From the NCBI RefSeq assembly GCF_001043915.1, contig NZ_LABX01000163.1:1-58517 (forward strand): a DNA stretch of 58,517 nt. Direction: 5' to 3'. The position numbers and the translations under genes were made by a program. This document shows positions 15,631 through 24,034 of the stretch, in pieces. Below the pieces are notes generated by a model, which saw only the letters and a list, made by a program, of their open reading frames with translations, searched no databases and was not told the origin of the DNA. This DNA comes from Methylobacterium aquaticum (GTDB lineage: Bacteria > Pseudomonadota > Alphaproteobacteria > Rhizobiales > Beijerinckiaceae). Numbering within the stretch: the first letter of the stretch is position 1; each line of letters starts with the position of its first letter.

Positions 15631-17226
15631 ATGGCACAGCATCTCAGGGTCGGAGTCAAATGGATCGCGGCCTACAGCGCCGCCACGATCATCTCGATTT
15701 CACCGTCCTGGTCTGAATCCAGGATCACGACCCAGGACGGGATGGTGATTATGGGCGAGATTGAGAATTCGCAGTCGGATCCTTACGTTGTCCGGACCCG
15801 TTACGGCACCGTCCGGATTCCGCAATCGTCGGTCAGGCAAGTCGAGTCCGTCGCGTCACCTTTGGGGGCGGCCTGCACGGCGCCACGCTGCGATCCGTCG
15901 AATGCCGACGCACGGCCTTTGCGGATCGTCGGGTCGAACACCATCGGCGCGGAGCTGGTGCCGAGCCTGCTGGAAGCCTATGCGCGGGGCTTGCGCGTCG
16001 ACGATGTCCAGTGGCTCGACGGGCGAACACCCGAAGACCGCACCCTCATCGCCAAGGGTGCGGCCGGACCGGTCCTGCGGGTGGAGGTGGCGTCGCACGG
16101 GTCCGGGACGGCGCCGACCGCCCTCGCGGAGGGCAAGGCCGATCTCGGCATGATGTCGCGCGAGATCAGCAAGGACGAGTTGGCCAAGACCGCCGCTGCG
16201 GGCCTTGGAGACCTGGGCGCGCCGACCCAGCAGCACGTCGTCGCTCTCGACGGGTTGCTGGTGCTCGTCCATCGCGACAATCCTCTCTCGCGTCTGACGC
16301 TCGAAGACATCGCCGCCATCTTCGCCGGCGAGAAGACCGATTGGTCGGCGTTCGGCGGCAAGCCGGGGCCGATCACCCTGTACCGGCGCGCCGACAAGTC
16401 CGGAACGCTCGACACCTTCACCGCGCTCGTGATGAAGAAGCGCAAGATCGCCGCAAGCGCCAAGGCGTTCGAGTCGTCGGTCGAGCTGTCGGACGCGGTC
16501 GCGGCCGATCCGGGTGGCATCGGCTTCGTGGGCATTGCGTATGGACGCAATGCCAAGACGGTCTCGATCTCCCTCGAATGCGGGCTCAACTACACGCCGA
16601 GCGAGTTCTTAGTGAAATCGGAGGAATATCCGCTGTCGCGCCGCCTCCTGCTCTACAACGCCGCGAGCGCCTCCCATCCGCACCTGACCGACTTCGTCGA
16701 ATTCGCCCTGTCCGACAAGGCGCAGCCGATCATCTCCCGCAGCCAGTTCATCGATCTCAGGATCGACGAGTCCGAGGACAGCTATGCCGACCGGCGGGTG
16801 TCCGAGGCGGCGCGCGACGTCGCGCAGGACCACACCCGTCTCGGACGGTTCGCCCGGGACCTCACTGGTGCGCGGCGTCTGTCCGTGACCTATCGCTTCC
16901 GAACCGCGGGGGCCGACCTCGATTCGAAGGCCGTGCGCGACATCGATCGCCTCGCCGAGTACCTCAAGCGCCCGCGCAACCTCCGGCGTCGCATCCTCGT
17001 CCTCGGCTATGCCGACTCGCGGGGCACCACGCAGCGCAAGATCGCGCTGTCCGAGCGGCGCGCGGCGACGGTCGCACAGGCGCTCACCGCCCGCGGAGTC
17101 CCATCCACGCAGCTCGCCGTCAGTGGCCTCGGCTCCTTCGCGCCAGTCGCGTGCGACGGGTCGACCAACGTGCCGAACGAGGACGGTCTGCGCCGGAACC
17201 GGCGCGTCGAGATCTGGATCAAGTGA
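15631..17226 (+). CDS. PstS-like substrate-binding domain fused to an OmpA peptidoglycan-binding domain
   Basis: 531 residues with four parts. A signal peptide (1-29, ending SWSES). A short beta-rich segment (about 30-70: ITTQDGMVIMGEIENSQSD, then VVRTRYGTVRIPQSSVRQVE). A PstS-type binding domain (about 97-370: LRIVGSNTIGAELVPSLL, SHGSGTAPTALAEGKADLGMMSREI, RADKSGTLDTF, GGIGFVGIAY). An OmpA C-terminal domain (about 417-531: SVTYRF, ILVLGYADSRGTTQRKIALS, NRRVEIWI). This would tether an anion-binding module to peptidoglycan instead of delivering it to an ABC importer; no pst permease genes are near. The role is unknown (phosphate sensing, storage or envelope anchoring). No clear Shine-Dalgarno precedes the ATG. 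Confidence 0.85.
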   Translation: MAQHLRVGVKWIAAYSAATIISISPSWSESRITTQDGMVIMGEIENSQSDPYVVRTRYGTVRIPQSSVRQVESVASPLGAACTAPRCDPSNADARPLRIVGSNTIGAELVPSLLEAYARGLRVDDVQWLDGRTPEDRTLIAKGAAGPVLRVEVASHGSGTAPTALAEGKADLGMMSREISKDELAKTAAAGLGDLGAPTQQHVVALDGLLVLVHRDNPLSRLTLEDIAAIFAGEKTDWSAFGGKPGPITLYRRADKSGTLDTFTALVMKKRKIAASAKAFESSVELSDAVAADPGGIGFVGIAYGRNAKTVSISLECGLNYTPSEFLVKSEEYPLSRRLLLYNAASASHPHLTDFVEFALSDKAQPIISRSQFIDLRIDESEDSYADRRVSEAARDVAQDHTRLGRFARDLTGARRLSVTYRFRTAGADLDSKAVRDIDRLAEYLKRPRNLRRRILVLGYADSRGTTQRKIALSERRAATVAQALTARGVPSTQLAVSGLGSFAPVACDGSTNVPNEDGLRRNRRVEIWIK

Positions 17227-17263
17227 ACGCGGCGCGTGCCTGAGATCCGCCGCGCGATCGGCC

Positions 17264-17355
17264 AGAGCCTCACCCGATCAGGGTGAGATCGAGCGCTCTG
17301 GTGTTGCAGCGATGTCGGCGACGAGCCGGTCTCCACGGCACTCGGACAATGCTCT
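17264..17355 (-). repeat. family-2 intergenic repeat, diverged copy 3 (92 bp)
   Basis: Read on the minus strand it begins AGAGCATTGTCCGAGTG (compare AGAGCATTTTCCGACGA) and continues with recognisable GTGGAGACCGG and GCTGCAACACCAGAGC. It ends in a nested hairpin: CCAGAGC/GCTCTGG (17262-17301) enclosing CTCACCC/GGGTGAG (17269-17287). It lies between the convergent PstS-OmpA gene and the exported-protein gene. It supplies the TAG stop of the latter. Confidence 0.7.
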
Positions 17356-18244
17356 AAGGAGCAAGCAAGATATCCCCGCGGGACACACGCCGTGCGGGCC
17401 CGCCTTCGCCACAGGCAATCGCCGAGAAGCCGCCCCGGCGCTCGACGCGGAACATGCCGCGGCGCACCGACCAGATCTCGAAGAGCGGTGCGGCACTCGC
17501 GCCGTCGCCGCAATAACGGTCGGCGTTCAGACCGGATCCGGAGGGGCCGGGATCGAACACGACGTGATACGGGAGGCGGCCGCGCGGCGGCAGCGCACCG
17601 AGGGCGACCGTGTAGAGATCGACGTTCCGGCCCGGACCTAGCGGCAGGGACGCGAACCGGCCGACGCCGCGGCACGACCCCGACCGCTCGATCCAGGTGC
17701 AGGTGGGCGGGCGATCGGGCAGGACGGCTTCGTCGATCTGGAGCGAGAGCGGCGCCTCGCCATTCCAGACCAGCACGACCTTGAGGACCTGCTGCAAGCC
17801 CGGGACGTCGACGCGGACCTCACGGTCGCGCCCGTCGCCCGCTTGCCACCGGATCGGCGCTGGATCGCTGAAGAGCGGCATGATCGTGCCGAGCCGCCCG
17901 TCGGCATCGAATTGCGCCACCCGCTCCAGATGGTCGGTCCGGAAACGCAAGGTTGCGCCGGCACGGCACGGGTTCCAGATACGGATCTCGACCAGGCCAT
18001 CCTCGGCCCGGGAGGGGATCTCGACGCGCTCCTCGCAGGCCCGAGACGGCTTGTCGTCATCGTGGTCCGCGCTGCCCGACCGGACATCGAGCGACAGGCC
18101 GGCGACACGGTCGTGCGTCCGGATGGCGGCGGCCGGTCCCGCGCCGAGGAGCAGCGGCGCGGTCAGGACCAGGCCGCGCAGGGCACCGATCGATCGTCTG
18201 CCGTTCAGCGTGGCCGTCATCCGGGCCACGTGTCTGGTGACCAT
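17354..18244 (-). CDS. exported protein of unknown function
   Basis: About 296 residues. An N-terminal signal peptide (GALRGLVLTAPLLLGAGPAAA) is followed by a soluble, beta-rich, Cys-containing chain (paired cysteines around PPTCTWIERSGSCRG, DRYCGDG and SAIACGEGG), suggesting a disulfide-stabilised periplasmic or surface protein. Conserved-looking repeats of the type VEIRIWNPC...ATLRF hint at a beta-sandwich. I do not recognise a family. The start at 18244 is chosen for the AAGG upstream; an ATG at 18220 would also retain the signal peptide. It is convergent with the PstS-OmpA gene, and its TAG stop comes from a family-2 repeat. Confidence 0.6.
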   Translation of the reverse strand: MVTRHVARMTATLNGRRSIGALRGLVLTAPLLLGAGPAAAIRTHDRVAGLSLDVRSGSADHDDDKPSRACEERVEIPSRAEDGLVEIRIWNPCRAGATLRFRTDHLERVAQFDADGRLGTIMPLFSDPAPIRWQAGDGRDREVRVDVPGLQQVLKVVLVWNGEAPLSLQIDEAVLPDRPPTCTWIERSGSCRGVGRFASLPLGPGRNVDLYTVALGALPPRGRLPYHVVFDPGPSGSGLNADRYCGDGASAAPLFEIWSVRRGMFRVERRGGFSAIACGEGGPARRVSRGDILLAP

Positions 18245-18403
18245 GCCGAGAGCCTTGCCGGTTTGCCAGGAGCGTGGTGCCGTCCAGACCACGCGGCGGG
18301 AGCGGGAGCCCTCCGCGTGGCTTCACGAGACGATAGCGCCCAACCGTGACGGCTCTAAGAGACTCGGCAGGACCAACCTGCGCGAGGCCCGCGAGTGCCG
18401 CCG

Positions 18404-20422
18404 TCAGAACACCTCTTCCCGCCGCGGTTCCGCGGCCGAAGCCTCACGCTTCGCGATCGACCGCTCGACCACCTTGGCAAGGCCGACCATGATCGTGTCG
18501 AGGGCGTAGTCCTTCGGGGTGTAGATCGCGGCCACGCCCATGTTCTTCAGCACCAGCTCGTCCTCCGGCGAGATGATGCCGCCGACGACGACCGGGATGT
18601 GGTCGAGCCCTTCCTGGCGCAGGCGCGCCCGGACCTCGCGCACCAGCGGCACGTGCGAGCCCGACAGGATCGACAGGCCGATGATGTGGGCATTGCGCTC
18701 GCGGGCCTTGGCGACGATCTCGGACGGGGTCTGGCGGATGCCGTCATAGGTCACGTCGAAGCCGACGTCGCGGGCGCGGAGCGCGATCTGCTCGGCGCCG
18801 TTCGAGTGGCCGTCGAGGCCGGGCTTGCCGACGACGAGCCGCGGCGTCTCGCCCAGCCGCTCGCCGAGATCGGCGATGAGCAGCCGGGCCTCCTCGGCGG
18901 CTCCCGAGGTGACGGTCTCGGGGGTGACGCCGGTGGGGGCGCGGTACTCGCCGAAGACCTGGCGCAGGCGCTCGCCCCATTCGCCGGTGGTCACGCCGGC
19001 CTTGGCGCAGGCGATCGAGGCCGGCATGACGTTGCGGCCCTCGCGGGCCGAGGCTTCCAGCGCGTCGAGCGCCGCCGCCACGGCCGCCGCATCGCGCTGC
19101 GAGCGCCAGGTCTTGATGCGGTTCTGCGCCTCCATCTCGACGGTCTCCGAGACGGTGAAGATGGCACCGTCGCCGGCGGTGAGCGGCGAGGGCTCGCCGT
19201 TCTGGAACTTGTTGACGCCGACCACCACCTGCTCGCCGCGCTCGATCGCGGCGATGCGCCGGGCGTTCGATTCGACCAGCGCCCGCTTCATCAGCCCGGT
19301 CTCGATCGCCGTCACGGCGCCGCCGAGCGCCCCGATCCGGGCCAGCTCCGCCCGGGTCTCGCTTTTCAGCGCCTCGACCTTGGCGTCGATGACGACCGAG
19401 CCGTCGAAGATGTCGTCGTATTCGAGCAGGTCGGTCTCGAAGGCGAGGATCTGCTGCATCCGCATCGACCATTGCTGGTCCCAGGGGCGCGGCAGGCCGA
19501 GCGCCTCGTTCCAGGCCGGCAGCTGCACCGCGCGGGCGCGGGCGCGCTTGGACAGCGTGACGGCCAGCATCTCGATCAGGATACGGTGAACGTTGTTCTC
19601 GGGCTGCTGCTCGGTCAGCCCGAGCGAGTTCACCTGCACGCCGTAGCGAAAGATGCGCTTGCGGGCGTCGGTGATGCCGTAGCGGTCGCGGGTGATCTCG
19701 TCCCAGAGATCGCAGAACGCCCGCATCTTGCAGATCTCGGTGACGAACCGCATGCCGGCATTCACGAAGAACGAGATGCGGCCGACCACGTCGGCGAAGC
19801 TCTCCTCGTCGAAATCGGGATCGTCCCGCACCGTGTCGAGCACCGCGATGGCCACCGCCAGCGCGTAGGACAGTTCCTGGACCGGCGTCGCCCCCGCCTC
19901 CTGGAGGTGGTAGGAGCAGACGTTCATCGGGTTCCACTTCGGAACCTGGCTCGTCGTGAACAGGATCACGTCCTTGGTGAGCCGCAACGACGGCCCGGGC
20001 GGGAACACGTAGGTGCCCCGCGACAGGTATTCCTTGATGATGTCGTTCTGGGTCGTGCCCTGGAGGGCCGAGAACGGCGCCCCCTGCTCCTCGGCCACTG
20101 CGAGGTACAAGGCCAGCAGCCAGGGGGCCGTGGCGTTGATGGTCATCGAGGTGTTCATCTGGGACAGCGGGATGTCCTGGAACAGGGTCCGCATGTCGCC
20201 GAGATGCGCGATCGACACGCCGACCTTGCCGACCTCGCCGCGGGCGAGTTCGTGGTCGGGGTCGTAGCCGGTCTGGGTCGGCAGGTCGAAGGCGACCGAG
20301 AGGCCGGTCTGCCCCTTGGCGAGGTTGCCGCGGTAGAGCGCGTTCGACTCCGCCGCCGTCGAATGGCCCGCATAGGTGCGGATGATCCACGGCTTGTCCC
20401 GCTTGACGTCCGGCTCGCCCAT
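18404..20422 (-). CDS. ecm: ethylmalonyl-CoA mutase (coenzyme B12-dependent, MeaA)
   Basis: A 672-residue acyl-CoA mutase. The substrate TIM barrel shows RTYAGHSTAAESNALYRGN and SVAFDLPTQTGYDPDH. The C-terminal B12-binding domain shows the base-off motif GLDGHSNGAEQ (DxHxxG) followed by GLSILSGSH and VVVGGI. It converts (2R)-ethylmalonyl-CoA to methylsuccinyl-CoA in the ethylmalonyl-CoA pathway. Adjacency to ccr, which makes ethylmalonyl-CoA, and the single-chain length separate it from methylmalonyl-CoA mutase. The ATG at 20422 (MGEPDVKRDKPWIIRTY) is chosen because family homology starts there and GAGGG precedes it; the open frame extends to 20551 without similarity. Confidence 0.95.
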   Translation of the reverse strand: MGEPDVKRDKPWIIRTYAGHSTAAESNALYRGNLAKGQTGLSVAFDLPTQTGYDPDHELARGEVGKVGVSIAHLGDMRTLFQDIPLSQMNTSMTINATAPWLLALYLAVAEEQGAPFSALQGTTQNDIIKEYLSRGTYVFPPGPSLRLTKDVILFTTSQVPKWNPMNVCSYHLQEAGATPVQELSYALAVAIAVLDTVRDDPDFDEESFADVVGRISFFVNAGMRFVTEICKMRAFCDLWDEITRDRYGITDARKRIFRYGVQVNSLGLTEQQPENNVHRILIEMLAVTLSKRARARAVQLPAWNEALGLPRPWDQQWSMRMQQILAFETDLLEYDDIFDGSVVIDAKVEALKSETRAELARIGALGGAVTAIETGLMKRALVESNARRIAAIERGEQVVVGVNKFQNGEPSPLTAGDGAIFTVSETVEMEAQNRIKTWRSQRDAAAVAAALDALEASAREGRNVMPASIACAKAGVTTGEWGERLRQVFGEYRAPTGVTPETVTSGAAEEARLLIADLGERLGETPRLVVGKPGLDGHSNGAEQIALRARDVGFDVTYDGIRQTPSEIVAKARERNAHIIGLSILSGSHVPLVREVRARLRQEGLDHIPVVVGGIISPEDELVLKNMGVAAIYTPKDYALDTIMVGLAKVVERSIAKREASAAEPRREEVF

Positions 20423-20550
20423 CTGCGCCCTCGTCCCTCGTTGTCCGGCTGTGCCCGCGGGCCCGGATGCCCGCCGCAAGCCAGAATGGTAACCGTACCC
20501 GGCTTGACCGTCACCCATGACGTAAGGCCGACAAGTCTGCCACGTCGCCA

Positions 20551-20587
20551 AAAGGGCTATTGAGGCCCTTTGGAACGGCGCTAGAAT
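20551..20587 (+). promoter_or_regulatory. ccr promoter with an overlapping inverted repeat
   Basis: TTGAGG (20560-20565), 16 bp, TAGAAT (20582-20587) form a -35/-10 pair 38 bp before ccr. A perfect 7-bp inverted repeat, AAAGGGC (20551-20557) and GCCCTTT (20565-20571), straddles the -35 box and could be an operator. In M. extorquens ccr is known to be activated by the TetR-family protein CcrR; whether this is its site cannot be judged from sequence alone. Confidence 0.5.
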
Positions 20588-20624
20588 CCACGGTGCAGTG
20601 CATCATACCAAGGGAGGGTCCGCA

Positions 20625-21920
20625 ATGGCCGCGAGCGCCGCGCTGGAACCGGTGGCAAAGAGTGGGCCCGAGCTGAAGGATCTCTACGAGATCGGCGAGA
20701 TTCCGCCGCTCGGCCACGTCCCGGCGAAGATGTATGCCTGGGCGATCCGCCGCGAGCGCCACGGGCCGCCGGAAACCTCGATGCAGATCGAGGTCCTGCC
20801 GACCTGGTCGATCGGCGACGACGAGGTGCTCGTCCTGGTGATGGCTGCCGGCGTCAACTACAACGGCGTCTGGGCCGGCCTCGGAGAGCCGATCTCGCCG
20901 TTCGACGTCCACAAGGCCGATTTCCACGTCGCCGGCTCCGACGCCTCGGGCATCGTCTGGGCGGTCGGCGCCAAGGTGAAGCGCTGGAAGGTCGGCGACG
21001 AGGTCATCGTCCACTGCAACCAGGACGACGGCGACGACGAGGAGTGCAACGGCGGCGACCCGATGTTCTCGCCGTCCCAGCGCATCTGGGGCTACGAGAC
21101 CCCGGACGGCTCCTTCGGCCAGTTCTGCCGGGTGCAGTCGCGCCAGCTGATGAAGCGGCCCCAGCACCTGACCTGGGAGGAGAGCGCCTGCTACACGCTC
21201 ACGCTCGCCACCGCCTACCGGATGCTGTTCGGCCACGCGCCGCACACGATCAAGCCGGGCCAGAACGTGCTGATCTGGGGCGCCTCGGGCGGCCTCGGCG
21301 TGTTCGGCGTGCAGCTCTGCGCGGCGGCCGGCGCCAACGCCATCGCGGTGATCTCCGACGAGTCGAAGCGCGACTACGTCATGAGCCTGGGCGCCAAGGG
21401 CGTCATCAACCGCAAGGAGTTCAACTGCTGGGGCCAGCTGCCCAAGGTCAACTCGCCCGAGTTCAACGAGTGGACCAAGGAAGCCCGCAAGTTCGGCAAG
21501 GCGATCTGGGACATCACCGGCAAGGGCAACGACGTCGACATCGTATTCGAGCATCCGGGCGAGGCGACCTTCCCGGTCTCGGCTCTGGTGGTGAAGCGCG
21601 GCGGCATGGTGGTGTTCTGCGCCGGCACGACCGGCTTCAACATCACCTTCGACGCCCGCTACGTCTGGATGCGGCAGAAGCGCATCCAGGGCTCGCACTT
21701 CGCCCACCTGAAGCAGGCGGCGGCCGCCAACCAGTTCGTGATCGACCGCCGGGTCGATCCCTGCATGAGCGAGCTCTTTCCCTGGGACAAGATCCCGGAG
21801 GCCCACACCAAGATGTGGAAGAACCAGCACGCGCCGGGCAACATGGCGGTGCTGGTGAATTCGCCGCGGGCCGGCCTGCGGACCTTCGAGGACGTGCTGG
21901 AACTGTCGGGGTCGCGCTGA
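20625..21920 (+). CDS. ccr: crotonyl-CoA carboxylase/reductase
   Basis: A 431-residue MDR-family enzyme. It uses NADPH and CO2 to convert crotonyl-CoA to (2S)-ethylmalonyl-CoA, the key CO2-fixing step of the ethylmalonyl-CoA pathway. Features: a GroES-like N-terminal domain (VMAAGVNYNGVWAGLG, AGSDASGIVWAVG), an insert rich in acidic residues (CNQDDGDDEECNGGDP) and the NADPH motif WGASGGLGVFGVQLCAAAG. A C-terminal IQGSHFAHLKQA carries a His in the position of the CO2-site histidine of characterised CCRs. The ATG at 20625 has AGGGAGG 8 nt upstream. Divergent from ecm. Confidence 0.97.
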   Translation: MAASAALEPVAKSGPELKDLYEIGEIPPLGHVPAKMYAWAIRRERHGPPETSMQIEVLPTWSIGDDEVLVLVMAAGVNYNGVWAGLGEPISPFDVHKADFHVAGSDASGIVWAVGAKVKRWKVGDEVIVHCNQDDGDDEECNGGDPMFSPSQRIWGYETPDGSFGQFCRVQSRQLMKRPQHLTWEESACYTLTLATAYRMLFGHAPHTIKPGQNVLIWGASGGLGVFGVQLCAAAGANAIAVISDESKRDYVMSLGAKGVINRKEFNCWGQLPKVNSPEFNEWTKEARKFGKAIWDITGKGNDVDIVFEHPGEATFPVSALVVKRGGMVVFCAGTTGFNITFDARYVWMRQKRIQGSHFAHLKQAAAANQFVIDRRVDPCMSELFPWDKIPEAHTKMWKNQHAPGNMAVLVNSPRAGLRTFEDVLELSGSR

Positions 21921-22024
21921 CGCCGCGCACGCTTCCCGCCGGTTCGGCGACTTGCTAGAACACCTCCGAACTGACGCCGCGCGGGACCATACCCCGCGCG
22001 GCGCGCATCGCGGACGACGCATCA

Positions 22025-22627
22025 ATGGAAAAGTTCACCGTGCTGGAGGGCGTCGCGGCGCCGCTGCCGATCGTCAACGTCGACACCGACCGAATCATTC
22101 CCAAGCAGTACCTCAAGACGATCAAGCGCACCGGCCTCGGCAAGGGCCTCTTCTCCGAGATGCGCTACCGCGACGACGGCTCGGAAAACCCCGACTTCGT
22201 CCTCAACCAGCCGGCCTACCGCAACGCCAAGATCCTGGTGGCGGGCGACAATTTCGGTTGCGGCTCCTCGCGCGAGCACGCGCCCTGGGCGCTCGCCGAT
22301 TTCGGCATCCGCTGCATCATCTCGACCAGCTTCGCCGACATCTTCTTCAACAACAGCGCCAAGAACGGCATCCTGCTGATTACCGTGAAGCCGGAGGATC
22401 TGGAGAAGCTCCTCGACGATGCGAATCGCGGCGCCAATGCGACGCTGACGATCGACCTCGAGAACCAGGTCATCAAGGGGCCGGACGGCGGCACCCTCGC
22501 CTTCGACATCGATCCGGCCCGCAAGCACAACCTGCTGAACGGTCTCGACGATATCGGCCTGACCCTCGAGAAGGCGCCGGCGATCGACGCCTACGAGAAG
22601 ACGCTCGCCGAGCGGCCCTGGGCCTGA
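22025..22627 (+). CDS. leuD: 3-isopropylmalate dehydratase small subunit
   Basis: 200 residues. The swivelling domain of isopropylmalate isomerase in leucine synthesis; its partner leuC is not in this window. Conserved motifs: NVDTDRIIPKQYL (substrate loop) and GDNFGCGSSREHAPWAL. The length is normal. It lies 104 bp downstream of ccr in the same direction; no separate terminator is evident, so read-through is possible. Confidence 0.96.
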   Translation: MEKFTVLEGVAAPLPIVNVDTDRIIPKQYLKTIKRTGLGKGLFSEMRYRDDGSENPDFVLNQPAYRNAKILVAGDNFGCGSSREHAPWALADFGIRCIISTSFADIFFNNSAKNGILLITVKPEDLEKLLDDANRGANATLTIDLENQVIKGPDGGTLAFDIDPARKHNLLNGLDDIGLTLEKAPAIDAYEKTLAERPWA

Positions 22628-22791
22628 CGCCGGAGCTGCCACGGCGGCCACGACGCGGTCATCCCGCGCGACCGGGAGGCGCTTCGCCGCGGCCGGCAAT
22701 CCCCCGGCCTGCGATTCCATCAGGATTTTCTTAACCCTGATGCCGCCCCATTCGGGTGGTTGGATCGCAGAAACGGGAGAGACTTCTGCTC

Positions 22792-23991
22792 ATGACGCGG
22801 CGCGCGACCCTCAAGGCCGCCACCCTGCTCTGCCTCGCCGGATTCGGCCTGCCGCAGGCGGCGCTGGCGGATTTCCGCTCCTGCCTGGCCGGGATCGGCC
22901 AGGATGCGGCAGCGGCCGGCGTGTCTCCGGCGGCGTTCCAGGCGGCGACGGCCGGCATCACCTTCGACGACAAGGTGATCGAACTCTCCCAGGCCCAGCC
23001 CGAATTCAAGACCCCGATCTGGGACTACATGGCGGCCCTCGTCGACGACGAGCGGGTCGAGGACGGCCGCGCCGCCATGCGCCAGCATGCGAATGCGCTC
23101 GCGCAGGCCGAGGCGCGCTATGGCGTCGACCGCTACACCATCGCGGCGGTATGGGGCGTCGAATCGAATTTCGGCAAGAATCTCGGCAAGATGCCGCTGG
23201 TGCAGTCGCTCGCGACCTTGGCCTGCGGCGGCACCCGCCGGCGCGAGTTCTTCCGCGGCGAGCTGATCGCCACCCTCAAGATCATCAACCGCGGCGACAT
23301 CGCGCCCGAGCGCCTGAGCGGCTCCTGGGCCGGCGCCTTCGGCCAGACCCAGTTCATGCCGACCACCTACCAGCGCCTCGCCGTCGACCTCGACGGCGAC
23401 GGGCGGCGCGACGTGGTCGATTCGGTGCCGGACGCGGTCGGCTCCACCGCCAACTTCCTGCGCGTCGCCAAGTGGCATAACGGCCAGCCCTGGGGCTACG
23501 AGGTGCGGCTTCCCCCCGGCTTCAACGTCTCGGCCGCGGGCCGCAAGAACAAGAAGCCGGTCGGGCATTGGGCCTCGCTCGGCGTCACCCGGATCGACGG
23601 CCGGCCGCTCTCGGGCGAGGGGCCGGTGGGCATCCTGGCCCCGGCCGGCGCCAACGGCCCGGCCTTCCTGGTGACGAAGAACTTCGACGCGATCTATTCC
23701 TACAACGCCGCCGAATCCTACGGTCTCGCCATCGCGGTCCTGTCGGACCGGCTGCGCGGCAAGGGCGGCGTGCAGACCGCCTGGCCGACCGACGACCCGC
23801 CGCTGTCGCGGGCGGAGCGGCGCAGCCTCCAGAGCGCGCTCACCGCCCGCGGCTACGATGTCGGCGAGCCGGACGGCAAGGTCGGCGCGAAGACCCGCCA
23901 GGCGATCAAGGACATCGAGCGCCAGCTCGGCATGCCGCAGACCGGGCGGCCCGGCGGCAAGGTCCTGGAAGCGCTGCTGCGCAGCAACTGA
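22792..23991 (+). CDS. lytic murein transglycosylase, MltB family, with a peptidoglycan-binding domain
   Basis: 399 residues. Signal peptide MTRRATLKAATLLCLAGFGL followed by PQAALA. The catalytic domain has the MltB-type motif AVWGVESNFG with the catalytic Glu124, and GAFGQTQFMPTTY. A C-terminal PG_binding_1 repeat follows (about 340-399: LQSALTARGYDVGEPDGKVG, TRQAIKDIERQLGMPQTG). It cleaves glycan strands to 1,6-anhydro-muropeptides during wall turnover. The ATG at 22792 gives a clean signal peptide; an in-frame GTG at 22756 would put a basic tail before it. GGGAGAG lies about 12 nt upstream. Confidence 0.92.
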   Translation: MTRRATLKAATLLCLAGFGLPQAALADFRSCLAGIGQDAAAAGVSPAAFQAATAGITFDDKVIELSQAQPEFKTPIWDYMAALVDDERVEDGRAAMRQHANALAQAEARYGVDRYTIAAVWGVESNFGKNLGKMPLVQSLATLACGGTRRREFFRGELIATLKIINRGDIAPERLSGSWAGAFGQTQFMPTTYQRLAVDLDGDGRRDVVDSVPDAVGSTANFLRVAKWHNGQPWGYEVRLPPGFNVSAAGRKNKKPVGHWASLGVTRIDGRPLSGEGPVGILAPAGANGPAFLVTKNFDAIYSYNAAESYGLAIAVLSDRLRGKGGVQTAWPTDDPPLSRAERRSLQSALTARGYDVGEPDGKVGAKTRQAIKDIERQLGMPQTGRPGGKVLEALLRSN

Positions 23992-24034
23992 GCCCCTCGC
24001 GCCCCCGGCATCAATCCCCGGGGGCGCCGAACGA

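Noticed and set aside
18395..20563. A 722-residue plus-strand frame opposite ecm
   Set aside because: It mirrors the ecm coding strand; its composition is shadow-like and it has no recognisable domains.
20598..20612. A fourth family-1 repeat end (CATACCAAGGG)
   Set aside because: Only about nine bases match, there is no matching right end, and the position is the ccr leader.
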